A model generated the notes under the pieces. The model ran no database searches. It had not been told where the DNA came from and saw only the letters and a program-made list of their open reading frames with translations. A stretch of 44,247 nucleotides of DNA from an uncultured Opitutia bacterium (lineage in GTDB: Bacteria; Verrucomicrobiota; Verrucomicrobiia; Opitutales; Opitutaceae), in the NCBI GenBank assembly GCA_903839035.1, contig CAIMAQ010000107.1, positions 1 to 44,247 on the forward strand, given 5' to 3'. The position numbers and the translations under genes are program-made. Shown here piece by piece: positions 1-8,067 of the stretch. Numbering within the stretch: position 1 is the first letter of the stretch; the number at the start of each line of letters is the position of its first letter.

Positions 1-935
1 GCGAGCAGCGTGAGCACGAGGAACAGCCCGAAGCCGAGGGCACAGTTGAGCAGCGCGCCGGCGTTGGGGATGTTTTCATCCGGCGTGTCCGGGCGGCGCC
101 AGAGCTGTCCCGTGCCGAGGATCGCCGTGGCCACCAGCAGGAGGAAGGGGGCGGCAGGCGGGACGGTGACCCATTGGAAAGGATGGCCGAGAAATGGATC
201 GTTCAGGGCCCAGACCAGACCGGTGACCGGGAGGACGGGGATGGCGGCGACCCAGAGGATCGGCCAACCGCCGCGGGAGCTGAGCCCCACGACGAGCACG
301 GCGAGCACCACGAGGCTGGGCAGGACGAACCCGGCCGAGCCGACGGCGAGGGTGGCGATGCAGCCGGTGAACAAGGCGAGCGCGAGCAGCCACGGGCACC
401 GGCGGCGCCAGGCGATGACCAGGTTGGCAATCACGGCCAGTACGAGCACGGCCTGGCCGAGGGCCGTGTCGGTTCCCAGCACGGGTCGCGGGCTGAAAAA
501 GTAGAGGCGCAGGGTCGCAAAAAAGAGCAGGGCCATCGCCACGCCCCGGAGCTGGCCGGCCAGCGGCGCGAAGGAGTCACGCCAGCTCCGCGCCAAGAGC
601 AGAAATCCCATGGCCAGGGCGTAACCGATCAACGAAGGGGCGGCGGCGGGCAGGCGCGCAAACGGCAGGGAAAGGGTGAAGCCGGCGCCGATCGCAAGCA
701 CGATGATGCCGATCCGGGCAAACCAGTTCTGGCCGACTTGAAACTCGAGGTCCTCCCCGGCCGGTTCGGGGGTCGGAGCAACGGCGGGGGTGACCTCAGT
801 GAGCGCGGGAGCCGCGTCCGGTACGTTGTCGGGTGCGAGCCCGAGTTGGGCTTCCAGACGGGCGAGACGCTGTTCCACCTGGGCGAGGCGCCGGGCGGTG
901 GGGTCGTCGGACGGATCCGGAAGCGGGGCGTGCAT
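1..935 (-). CDS. DUF2339-family polytopic membrane protein (partial, C-terminus outside window)
   Basis: The reading frame is open from the ATG at 935 through the left edge, so 311 codons are visible. Residues 16-33 (RLAQVEQRLARLEAQLGL) form a short predicted coiled coil, followed by a Pro/Ala-rich linker. The segment VGQNWFARIGIIVLAIG (about residues 67-83) resembles the core signature of DUF2339 predicted membrane proteins, and a long run of hydrophobic helices follows. No biochemical role is known for the family. The ATG at 935 was chosen because it lies just ahead of the coiled coil and downstream of promoter P1. The gene is downstream of mtrAB but separated from it by a strong terminator. 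The shared P1 operator suggests it is expressed together with the cytochrome and hydrogenase genes, so a membrane or envelope role linked to electron transfer is possible but unproven. Confidence 0.75.
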   Translation of the reverse strand, partial: MHAPLPDPSDDPTARRLAQVEQRLARLEAQLGLAPDNVPDAAPALTEVTPAVAPTPEPAGEDLEFQVGQNWFARIGIIVLAIGAGFTLSLPFARLPAAAPSLIGYALAMGFLLLARSWRDSFAPLAGQLRGVAMALLFFATLRLYFFSPRPVLGTDTALGQAVLVLAVIANLVIAWRRRCPWLLALALFTGCIATLAVGSAGFVLPSLVVLAVLVVGLSSRGGWPILWVAAIPVLPVTGLVWALNDPFLGHPFQWVTVPPAAPFLLLVATAILGTGQLWRRPDTPDENIPNAGALLNCALGFGLFLVLTLL

Positions 936-1018
936 CGGGCGGCGCGGGGGAGCGCAAGTCGGGTTGGGGTGGGTCCGAGGGGCGGAGCAAGGCGCAGGGG
1001 GAGCACCTTACAGGCCTT

Positions 1019-1080
1019 ACTTTCGTTTAAAACGGGCAAACCGGCTACCGCTGGCTTGGCCGAAACGGCGCATTTCTTGG
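1019..1080 (-). promoter_or_regulatory. P1: predicted AraC-type operator and promoter of the DUF2339 gene
   Basis: Read toward the gene, CCAAGAAATGCG starts at 1080 and a second CCAAG starts at 1059, exactly 21 bp later. A -10-like hexamer GAAAGT follows at 1024-1019, 30 bp after the proximal CCAAG. The same geometry recurs at P2 to P9. The proximal half-site matches the second block (YGCG) only with a one-base shift, and the hexamer is weak. The predicted transcript start is near 1012, giving a leader of about 75 nt. Confidence 0.55.
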
Positions 1081-1123
1081 TGTCGGTGATTCAGGTTGGA
1101 AATGATCCGGGGTGCGGCGGCTT

Positions 1124-1164
1124 CCCACGTGGGTGGCGCGCCACGTTGCGTGCGAGCACGCAAC
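1124..1164. repeat. Three abutting perfect palindromes
   Basis: CCCACGTGGG (1124-1133) shares its last base with GTGGCGCGCCAC (1133-1144). This is followed at once by GTTGCGTGC, a 2-nt GA loop, and GCACGCAAC (1145-1164). An outer pair, GTGGGTGGC at 1129-1137 and GCCACCCAC at 1186-1194, could enclose the last two. The block lies between the mtrB terminator and P1. Its function is unknown; a REP-like or RNA-structural element is possible. Confidence 0.6.
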
Positions 1165-1222
1165 CCACAATGAGCCCCACAACGGGCCACCCACCACCTC
1201 TCCAGCCAAGGTCGCAGCTCGA

Positions 1223-1259
1223 ACAACAAAAAGCCGCGGCACCCGAAGGTGCCGCGGCT
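1223..1259 (-). terminator. Rho-independent terminator of the mtrAB operon
   Basis: On the minus strand a perfect 12-bp stem beginning AGCCGCGGCACC, with a TTCG tetraloop, is followed by TTTTTGTTG. It begins 30 nt beyond the mtrB stop codon. Stem, UUCG-type loop and U-tract make this a textbook intrinsic terminator, and it separates mtrAB from the DUF2339 gene. Confidence 0.9.
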
Positions 1260-1288
1260 GAAGCCGTGAGGAGAGATCAACCCGACCT

Positions 1289-3505
1289 TTAGAAGGCCTT
1301 GTCGAGTGAGACGTAGCCGATCGGGCCGTGATAGTTGGCGAACCCGCCCGACGTGTCGTTCTTGCTCTCGAAGTAGCCGACCTTGGCATTGCCGATGAGG
1401 GTGCTCGAGAACAGGTGCTTCACGCCGACGGTGACCGAGTAATCGCGAACCGCCACGCCGTAGGGCATGGTCATCGGAGCGAGATAGGCGTCGCCGTTGT
1501 CGGCGTGGTAGTAGTTGACCTGAAACTGCACGTCATCGGTTTTGCTGGCCACGAAGCCCGCGACCAGGCTGCCCGTGACGTAGTTGTTGTCGGAGTTCTG
1601 CACGATGCCGTCCGTGTTGAAGGCACTGACGGTGGACGTGGCCGGGGTGACCCCGGCGCGCGGGTAGGACGTCTGGATGGTCTGGAAGGTCCCCGTCACG
1701 TTCAGCTGCGCATAGAACTGGGCGTTCGGAGTCCAGTCGATGGACTCGCTAATCATGTAGTTCTTGGCGTCGAGCGAATCATAGGCCGGGAACGTCGGCA
1801 GGAAGCCGGTGACCTGCATGGTGCCCTTTTGCGTGATGAAGCGGGTGGTGAAGCTGAGCTCGTCGCTGAGCTTGACCAGGGCGGTGACCTTGAACCCGGT
1901 GTACTTCGAATCGAGCAGGTAGTAGTCACCGACGGTCGGGCCGGTGACGGCATAGCCGAGGGTATTGTCCTTGTGGCCCTTGTGGAACACCTCGCCCCGC
2001 AGCGTGAGGAAGCCTGATTGCCGCCAGTTGGCGCCGAGGGTGTAGTTGCCATGATCCTCGGAGACATTGTTGGTGGCGTTCGTGCCGTTCGTGGCCGTGA
2101 GCGGGTTGTAGGAGGACGTGTTGCGCTCATCCCCATCCAAGCTGCGCAGGCTGCCGTTGAAGTAGAGGGCGAGGTCCTTGATGCCGGTGTAACGAAGCTC
2201 CAGCACGGGGGTCTTCACGGTCTGGTTGACGTCGGCAAAGCCGGTGCGCGGCGTGCTGGCGATGGTCACGGCGGGCGTGCCTGAGGCCGCGATCACGGTG
2301 TAGCTGGAGGTGCCGTTGATGTATTCTTCCTGCACCCGGTAGGCCAGCTTGATGAAGACGGACGGGACCGGCACGTAATCGAGGGCGATGTTGGCGACGT
2401 AGTCGTTCACCTTGGTGCCACCGTTCAGGCCGTAGTAATTATCCGTCGAGACTAGCACGGGGCCGGTGGACGTCGGGGTCGTGGTGATGAGCGGCCGGCC
2501 GCCGGCGATATCGGTGTTCACCAGCTCGTAGCTGCCGCTGACCTTGAGGGTCAGCTTGCTCGAGACCACGGTGCTCGTGGCCACGGTGACACCGGATGAC
2601 TTGGTCTTCATCGCGTCATTCTCCGCGATCACCACCTGGTTGTTCCAGTTGGTGTAGGCAACCAAGGCCTTGGCGGCCGGCTGCAGAGAGCTCGACAGGC
2701 TGGCGATGGACCACGGAATGGTCTCACCGGGGAAGCGGGTGACAAAACGGTTGTCCGAGTTGTCGGTGCTGTCCCCGAACAGGACGACCTCGATATCGGT
2801 GTCCTTGACCTTGTAGTTGGCCGAGAGCTCGAGGCGCTCGTGGCGCTCGTTCACTTCAAGGTAGCTCGGGGCGAATTTGCGGACCTGGCTGATGGGATTC
2901 GGCGCCACCGTGAAGGGCAGGCCGGTGTTGTCGGTGTCACCCCAGATGGTGGAGTCCTTGCGACCGTCGCGGAGCTCATTCGTGTAGCGGAGCTTGAAGA
3001 CCGGGGCGTTCGGCAGCGCAATGGTGCCCTCGACCCAGAACTTCGAGCGGTCGATGTGCAGGTCCTCGTTGGTGAGGGCCAGCCACTGGTTGTTGGTCGG
3101 GAAGAAGCCGCCGGCGCCGTCGTAGAACGTGCGGAAGCTCTTGTAGCCGGCTTCAAAGGAGCCGACGTCGGTTTTGGAGATGTTCAAGCTCAGGAGGTAA
3201 TCCTCGGAGCCGGTGAGGGCCCGTCCGTCGACCACCGTGGTGACGGTTTTGGAGAGATCCTTGCTGAAATGCATGTCCTCAATGCCCACGCCGCTATTGC
3301 TGGGCAGGGAGTTGCGTTTCTGAAAAGCGGCCTCGTTGCCGCTGATGGTCGCCGCCTGCCCGCTGATCTTGATATAGCTATCAAAATTAGGGAAGGCGTC
3401 GGAAGGAAGGGGATCCGCGGCGAGCGCAGGGGATCCCGTGAGGATCAGCAGTCCACCGGCAAGGATGCCGGCGGGACGGATGAAGTCGGAAAGGTTAACT
3501 TTCAT
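1289..3505 (-). CDS. mtrB: MtrB/PioB-like outer-membrane beta-barrel protein (porin of a porin-cytochrome conduit)
   Basis: The 738-residue protein starts with a Sec signal peptide (to about residue 29, ending in SPALA-A) and ends in phenylalanine, the usual outer-membrane barrel signature. The body is a long series of alternating beta strands. The segment around GYKSFRTFYDGAGGFFP resembles conserved N-terminal parts of MtrB/PioB/DmsF proteins, which form the barrel that sheathes an MtrA-type multiheme cytochrome. The gene lies 23 nt downstream of the mtrA-like gene in the same operon, matching the paired gene order of known conduits. No N-terminal CXXC, as found in Shewanella MtrB, was seen. 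By family knowledge it should place the cytochrome across the outer membrane and allow electron exchange with extracellular partners. The family call rests on sequence impression plus partner gene, so the exact subgroup (Mtr, Pio or Dms type) is open. Confidence 0.8.
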   Translation of the reverse strand: MKVNLSDFIRPAGILAGGLLILTGSPALAADPLPSDAFPNFDSYIKISGQAATISGNEAAFQKRNSLPSNSGVGIEDMHFSKDLSKTVTTVVDGRALTGSEDYLLSLNISKTDVGSFEAGYKSFRTFYDGAGGFFPTNNQWLALTNEDLHIDRSKFWVEGTIALPNAPVFKLRYTNELRDGRKDSTIWGDTDNTGLPFTVAPNPISQVRKFAPSYLEVNERHERLELSANYKVKDTDIEVVLFGDSTDNSDNRFVTRFPGETIPWSIASLSSSLQPAAKALVAYTNWNNQVVIAENDAMKTKSSGVTVATSTVVSSKLTLKVSGSYELVNTDIAGGRPLITTTPTSTGPVLVSTDNYYGLNGGTKVNDYVANIALDYVPVPSVFIKLAYRVQEEYINGTSSYTVIAASGTPAVTIASTPRTGFADVNQTVKTPVLELRYTGIKDLALYFNGSLRSLDGDERNTSSYNPLTATNGTNATNNVSEDHGNYTLGANWRQSGFLTLRGEVFHKGHKDNTLGYAVTGPTVGDYYLLDSKYTGFKVTALVKLSDELSFTTRFITQKGTMQVTGFLPTFPAYDSLDAKNYMISESIDWTPNAQFYAQLNVTGTFQTIQTSYPRAGVTPATSTVSAFNTDGIVQNSDNNYVTGSLVAGFVASKTDDVQFQVNYYHADNGDAYLAPMTMPYGVAVRDYSVTVGVKHLFSSTLIGNAKVGYFESKNDTSGGFANYHGPIGYVSLDKAF

Positions 3506-3528
3506 GGCGGGGATGGGATCGGGTTGGA

Positions 3529-4329
3529 TCAGTTGCGGAAGTGGAAGCTGACGTTGGAACCGTGCGGTTGCTCGTGGCAGCCGGCGCTCCAGCAGGTGCC
3601 CTGCATGAGGCGGGAGTTATGATTCTCCGTGGTGTGCCGGATGGCGTTGGCGTTGATCTCGCCGCTGGAGCCGGGCGTGGAAGCTTCCAAGTGGCAGCGC
3701 AGGCAGAGGTTGGCGTCGCGGGCGACCAGCATCTTGGCGTTGATGGAGCCGTGGGGGTTGTGGCAGGCCACGCAGCCCTCGCGCATTGCGCCGTGCTCGT
3801 AGACGAACGGACCCTTCTGTTCGGTGTGGCACTTGGTGCAGGTGGCGTTCTGGCCCTCGAGGTCGACGCCGGTGCCGGCGATCGCATTGCCCTTGTGGAC
3901 CTCATGGCAGTCGGCGCAGCTCATCTTGCCGTTCAGCACCTGGTGGGTGTTGGGCAGGCTGAACTGGGCTTTCTTGTCGAGGTGGCAGGCAAAACAGGCC
4001 TCAGGCGACTTGCCTGGGTTGACGATCGAGCCCTTGCCGCCGCCAGCGGCGACGTGGACGCTGCCGGGACCGTGACAGGCCTCGCAGCCAGTCTCACCGA
4101 CCTTGGGGTCGGCCAGATTCAGGCGGGCGTGGCTCGCGGTGGCGAAATGGTCGGTTTGGTCGGTATGGCACTGGGCGCATTCCTTGGTGCCGACGTAGTG
4201 CGCGCCGGGGATCTTGGGCGGCGCGAGCACGGCGCGATTAACGCCGATGCAGGAAATTAGCAGCAGGCCCCAAATGATGGTGCCTCCGAATATCAGGGTG
4301 TTTTTGCTCCAGCGGTTTTTCATGGTCAT
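3529..4329 (-). CDS. mtrA: MtrA/DmsE-like octaheme c-type cytochrome
   Basis: The 266-residue protein has seven canonical heme motifs (CAQCH, CEACH, CFACH, CADCH, CTKCH, CVACH, CLRCH) and one CX4CH motif (CWSAGCH) near the C-terminus, eight in all. MtrA, PioA and DmsE homologues usually have ten. The N-terminus has a hydrophobic segment ending LLLISC, with Cys27 in an acceptable lipobox, so the protein may be lipid-anchored rather than freely periplasmic. It is the partner of the adjacent barrel gene, and the pair should form an electron conduit across the outer membrane. Two candidate starts exist two codons apart (4329 and 4323); the first is used. Expression is predicted from P2. No separate cell-surface cytochrome of MtrC or OmcA type is visible in the window. 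Confidence 0.85.
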   Translation of the reverse strand: MTMKNRWSKNTLIFGGTIIWGLLLISCIGVNRAVLAPPKIPGAHYVGTKECAQCHTDQTDHFATASHARLNLADPKVGETGCEACHGPGSVHVAAGGGKGSIVNPGKSPEACFACHLDKKAQFSLPNTHQVLNGKMSCADCHEVHKGNAIAGTGVDLEGQNATCTKCHTEQKGPFVYEHGAMREGCVACHNPHGSINAKMLVARDANLCLRCHLEASTPGSSGEINANAIRHTTENHNSRLMQGTCWSAGCHEQPHGSNVSFHFRN

Positions 4330-4394
4330 GACGGGTGAAAATTGCAGTTGGTCGAGGGGGTGAGGGGTCGGTGAATGCCTGATTTAGCAGTGTC

Positions 4395-4456
4395 AATATG
4401 CCAGAATGGGGCAGGGCCATCGCCGCATGATTTGGCGACTTATGCGCGTGAATTGC
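4395..4456 (-). promoter_or_regulatory. P2: predicted AraC-type operator and promoter of mtrAB
   Basis: Toward mtrA, half-sites GCAATTCACGCG (from 4456) and CCAAATCATGCG (from 4435) are 21 bp apart. CATATT at 4400-4395, preceded by an extended-10 TGG, lies 30 bp beyond the proximal CCAAA. The distal half-site overlaps the last codons of the upstream radical SAM gene. The predicted transcript start is near 4388, about 59 nt before mtrA. The DNA is closely similar to the operator at 27931-27956 upstream of hupE. Confidence 0.65.
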
Positions 4457-5780
4457 TCTGCGGATTCGCTGCAACTAATAGCGGGCGAACGTTACTGCGC
4501 AGGTTAAGCCCTGCTTCTAGCTCCCCGGAGATGCGTTCACGCATGGCGTCGCGATAGGTGTTCACGGAACCAAAAAACTCGGACATCATCAACATCAACC
4601 AGTACATCCCCCGCTCGGTCAGTTGCCAACCCCGGGCGGTGCGACGCGCCGCCCCAAGCAGGCGCAGGGTGGCTAATTCGCCCCAAACGGTGCGGAAAAA
4701 CCGTGATCCGTAGCGGGCCCGGGCCCATTCCCGGTCCAGACCGAGTCCGAACATCCTGACTAGTAGGGTGTAACGAATCTGATCGCCCGCACTCAGCTGG
4801 TGGCGGGCGGTGATGCCGGTCAAACCTTGTCCCACCTGGGTCGCATAGTGGGCGAGCGAGAACGTCGTGGCGTAGAGGATCCCGTCGAGATAGCTGAAGG
4901 CGCCGCTGCCGACGCCGACATAGTTCTCGGCGGCGACGATATACTCGTCGCCGGCGGTGCCCTTCCGGGTAAAGCACCAGGCGGATGTGGGGGTGAAGTC
5001 GGGTTGGAGGCGCCGGAGGATCGTGGCAAAGTACGGCCGCAGGCGCCGCGTGTCCGGCACGCCCATCGCGGTCGTCATCCGGCGCTTCACGCTGGGCGCC
5101 GTCATCAACGGATAGCACGAGACCTGGGTCACGCCGAGTCCGCGGATGAGGTCGAGGTCGCGCTCCAGCGAGGCGAGGGACTGGTGCGGCTGATTGAAGA
5201 TCAGGTCCACGTTGAGCGTTGGGAACATACCCGCAGCCAACTTGAGGCGGGCGATGATTTCCTCGGCGCTGCCGTATTTTTCGTAGCGCTCCATGTCGCG
5301 CAGGAGCTGGTTGTCGAAGCTCTGCACGCCCACGGACAGCCGCGTCACGCCGGCCTCGCGCAGCAAGTTGAGCAGGGGCGGCTGCAGTTCGTGCGGGTTG
5401 GTCTCAACGGAGATTTCTTTGACGCCGAAAAGCTCCCGCACCAGCGCGATCGTCTGCCGCAGCTCCTCCGGCTCGATGGTCGGGGTTCCGCCGCCGAAAT
5501 ATACCCCGGTGAACCGGTAACCCGCCTCGTGGTAGAGCCGGATCTCGGCGCGCAGCGCGGCGAAATACGGCACGGCCTGGGCGTGGCAGTGTTGCACGCG
5601 GTGAAAGGAGCAGAACGGGCACAGCGAGGCGCAGAAGGGAATGTGGACGTACAGGTAGCACTCGCCGATAGGGGGAGGCCGCGGCACCTGCCCGGTCGCA
5701 TCCACCATCTTCAGGAAGCCGCGGGTGCGGAACCGGAAGAGGCGGATGAGGGCCGAGTCGATGAGCGGCCAGGCGGACAT
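4440..5780 (-). CDS. HemN/HemW-family radical SAM protein (coproporphyrinogen oxidase-like)
   Basis: The 446-residue protein carries YVHIPFC at 44-50 and the radical SAM cluster motif CASLCPFC (Cys50, Cys54, Cys57), followed by FGGGTPT and a typical HemN/HemW middle region (VGVQSFDN, DLIFNQPHQS). A fourth cysteine of true HemN (CXC) is replaced here by CSF. It therefore resembles HemW or HutW/ChuW heme-handling proteins more than the decarboxylase, and a genuine HemN is encoded separately at 14.9-16.3 kb. The gene starts 20 nt after the stop of the cbcL-like gene and probably shares its transcript. Placement in a multiheme cytochrome locus suggests a role in heme insertion, heme synthesis or heme modification. 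The exact substrate cannot be read from the sequence. Confidence 0.75.
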   Translation of the reverse strand: MSAWPLIDSALIRLFRFRTRGFLKMVDATGQVPRPPPIGECYLYVHIPFCASLCPFCSFHRVQHCHAQAVPYFAALRAEIRLYHEAGYRFTGVYFGGGTPTIEPEELRQTIALVRELFGVKEISVETNPHELQPPLLNLLREAGVTRLSVGVQSFDNQLLRDMERYEKYGSAEEIIARLKLAAGMFPTLNVDLIFNQPHQSLASLERDLDLIRGLGVTQVSCYPLMTAPSVKRRMTTAMGVPDTRRLRPYFATILRRLQPDFTPTSAWCFTRKGTAGDEYIVAAENYVGVGSGAFSYLDGILYATTFSLAHYATQVGQGLTGITARHQLSAGDQIRYTLLVRMFGLGLDREWARARYGSRFFRTVWGELATLRLLGAARRTARGWQLTERGMYWLMLMMSEFFGSVNTYRDAMRERISGELEAGLNLRSNVRPLLVAANPQSNSRA

Positions 5781-5799
5781 GGCGGGTGAGGCAGGCAGC

Positions 5800-7965
5800 C
5801 TAGTGGCCGAGCCGCGACAGGAGCGCGTAGACCATCAGTCCGAGGATCAGCACGCCGATCCCGAGGAAGATGAAGCCGAGTGTCTTGTAGAGCGTCTTCC
5901 GCGTGGCCCAGTCACTGTGCAGGACGCGGTGCTCCTCGAGCCGGCCGCTGGCGACCAGGCGGTCGTACCACCGGCGGCGCTCCGACAGCATCTCGGTCTT
6001 CGAGATGTGGCCGGAGAAGATCACCGTATCCATCGGGAACTTGTCGAAGCGGAAGTGCGTGTTGAAGAAATGGAAGGTGAAGATGAAGCCCGCGGCCAGC
6101 AGGGCCTCATCGGAGTGGATCACGACCGCGATGTTGATCATCCAGCCCGGCAGGAAGGCCGTGAAGAAGCGCGGGAACCAGAGCACCAAGCCGGACAGGC
6201 CGATGATGGCGACGCCCCAGAACACCGCGAGGTAGTCGAAGCGCTCCCAGTAGGTCCAGCGGTCCCACGACGGCTTCGGGCCGCGGCCGACGAACCATTT
6301 CACGTGGGCGATGAAGTCGCGCCCGTCCTGCAGGGACGGCACCATGGAGTCGGGGCCGAAGACCCCGCCCCACACCTGGCGCAGGGAGAACTTGCCGGTG
6401 ACCGGATCATGCAGGGCGCGGCGGTTCCGCCACAGGCTTTGCACCACGTTGGTGATGTGCAGGGCGAAGTAGAGGAACGTCACCATCGCGGCGAGGTGAT
6501 GCAGCACGCGCGCGGCCTCGGGTCCGCCGAGGATGTTGAACAGGGTGTGGGCCCAGTCCGTGTAGTAGAACTTCAGCGGCATGCCGGTCAGCACGAGCAT
6601 CAGGAAGCTCGTGACCACGAGCATGTGGAGGAAGCGCTCATACGGGTTGAAGCGGCGGTACGTCTCGGCATCCGCATGGGCGGCGAGCCGCGCGGCCCGG
6701 AAGCCGGCGGGGTTGCGGAAGTAGGTGATCGCGAAGCGCGTGATCCAGAGCAGCGTGTGCAGGCCGAAGAAGGCGAACACGCTGACCAGCAGCGTCGTCA
6801 TCGCCAGGTACACGGCGTTAAGCGCGGCGTAGTGCTTGCCGTCGGTGGGATCGGCGTGCGGCTGGTACTGGGCAAACGAGGCGGTGGCGCCCTCGTGGCA
6901 CTTGGCGCAGGTCCCAACGATGTGGGCCGCGGAGAGCTTGGAACGGGCGTCGGTGTGCTTGAAGATGTCGTGGTGGCCGTGGCAGTCGTAGCAGGCGGCG
7001 ACCTCGGCAGCCGAGTTGGTCTTGCCGAGGAACATGGCCTTGCCGTGGTAGGTCTCGCGGTAGTTGGCGAGGCGCTCCTCATGGCAGGCGCCGCACTTGG
7101 CGTCGCTGGTGGCCTTGAAGTGGGCGTTGCCCGGCCGCTCGATCTCGTGCGCGGTGTGGCAGTCGGTGCAGACGGGGCTCTTGCGCCCGTTCCTCTCCAG
7201 CAACGTGCCGTGCACGCTCGCGGCGAAGGTCTTCTCGACGCCGATGTGGCAGGCACCGCAGGTCTGGGCCAGCGCGGCGCGGCTGGTGTGGGCGGTGCGG
7301 TCCTTGATCGACTTGATGTCATGCACCCCGTGGCAGTCGTTGCAGGTCGGGGAGACGTTGAGGCCCATCTGGTAGAGGCCCTGGCCGTGGATGCTGTCGC
7401 GGAAATGCGCGACGGCGCCGTTGTTCTTCAGCCCCAGCTTGGAGGCGTCGCCCTCGTGGCACTTCGCGCAGGTCGCGAGCAGGTTGAATTTCGCGACCGG
7501 GGAGTCGGTGTGTTTCACCGGCAGCAGCGTGTGGGCATCACCGTGGCAGGCGGCACAGGTGGCGGCGGCGGGGCGGCCGTTGGTGCGGCTCACGCCGTGG
7601 ATACTCGTGGCAAACTGGGCGACGGCGCCCGCGTGGCAGGAGGCGCATTGCGCGGGCGGGAGCTTCGAGTCGTGCGGCGTCTCCTTGAGTGTGGCGTGGC
7701 AATCCACGCAATTCACGCCGGCGTGGACGGACTTGGCGAAGAGCTCGGACCGCACGCCGATCCACCCGGCGGCCTCGCCCTTCTTGCGCGGCTTGAACTC
7801 CGCCTCATGGCAGTCGAGGCACTCGGAGTTGGCGACGGCGGGCGGCGTGAGCGCGGGGCCTGCGAGGGCGTGGTCGGGACCGGCCGGAGTGGTGGTTGCG
7901 ACCGAGACGAATGGAGTGAGCAGGGCGAGGGCCGGCCAGAGGAAAAACCGGGAGAAAACTTTCAT
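5800..7965 (-). CDS. cbcL: CbcL-like fusion: multiheme (11 c-type) cytochrome with C-terminal cytochrome b domain
   Basis: A signal peptide (MKVFSRFF...) leads into a periplasmic domain with eleven CXXCH motifs between about residues 49 and 370. About 340 residues of membrane domain follow, with roughly six helices and several helix-borne histidines (FLHMLVV, VLHHLAA, FALHITN, FTFHFF) suited to b hemes. Geobacter CbcL has the same plan: a multiheme c domain fused to a HydC/FdnI-type cytochrome b, acting as an inner-membrane menaquinol oxidase for extracellular respiration. By analogy this protein moves electrons from quinol to periplasmic cytochromes. An in-frame ATG at 7983 would add six residues, but it overlaps the -10 hexamer predicted for P3 and precedes a poorer signal peptide, so 7965 is preferred. 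The HemW-like gene follows in the operon. Confidence 0.8.
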   Translation of the reverse strand: MKVFSRFFLWPALALLTPFVSVATTTPAGPDHALAGPALTPPAVANSECLDCHEAEFKPRKKGEAAGWIGVRSELFAKSVHAGVNCVDCHATLKETPHDSKLPPAQCASCHAGAVAQFATSIHGVSRTNGRPAAATCAACHGDAHTLLPVKHTDSPVAKFNLLATCAKCHEGDASKLGLKNNGAVAHFRDSIHGQGLYQMGLNVSPTCNDCHGVHDIKSIKDRTAHTSRAALAQTCGACHIGVEKTFAASVHGTLLERNGRKSPVCTDCHTAHEIERPGNAHFKATSDAKCGACHEERLANYRETYHGKAMFLGKTNSAAEVAACYDCHGHHDIFKHTDARSKLSAAHIVGTCAKCHEGATASFAQYQPHADPTDGKHYAALNAVYLAMTTLLVSVFAFFGLHTLLWITRFAITYFRNPAGFRAARLAAHADAETYRRFNPYERFLHMLVVTSFLMLVLTGMPLKFYYTDWAHTLFNILGGPEAARVLHHLAAMVTFLYFALHITNVVQSLWRNRRALHDPVTGKFSLRQVWGGVFGPDSMVPSLQDGRDFIAHVKWFVGRGPKPSWDRWTYWERFDYLAVFWGVAIIGLSGLVLWFPRFFTAFLPGWMINIAVVIHSDEALLAAGFIFTFHFFNTHFRFDKFPMDTVIFSGHISKTEMLSERRRWYDRLVASGRLEEHRVLHSDWATRKTLYKTLGFIFLGIGVLILGLMVYALLSRLGH

Positions 7966-7978
7966 GGGAGAATGCCAG

Positions 7979-8040
7979 AGCATGCTCCCATTACCCAGAC
8001 CCTGCTCCGCAGGGGTTGGCCGAACGCACGCGTTTCTTGG
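7979..8040 (-). promoter_or_regulatory. P3: predicted AraC-type operator and promoter of the cbcL-like gene
   Basis: Toward the gene, CCAAGAAACGCG starts at 8040 and CCAACCCCTGCG at 8019, 21 bp apart. CATGCT at 7984-7979 sits at the standard 30-bp distance. The transcript would start near 7972, leaving a very short leader before the ATG at 7965. A 7-bp inverted repeat, ATGGGAG (7964-7970) and CTCCCAT (7985-7991), brackets the predicted start. Confidence 0.6.
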
Positions 8041-8067
8041 TCTGGCGCGCGCCGGCCCCGGCTCCGC

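Noticed and set aside
7966-7983. Upstream ATG for the cbcL-like gene
   Set aside because: It overlaps the predicted -10 hexamer of P3, and the ATG at 7965 starts a better signal peptide.
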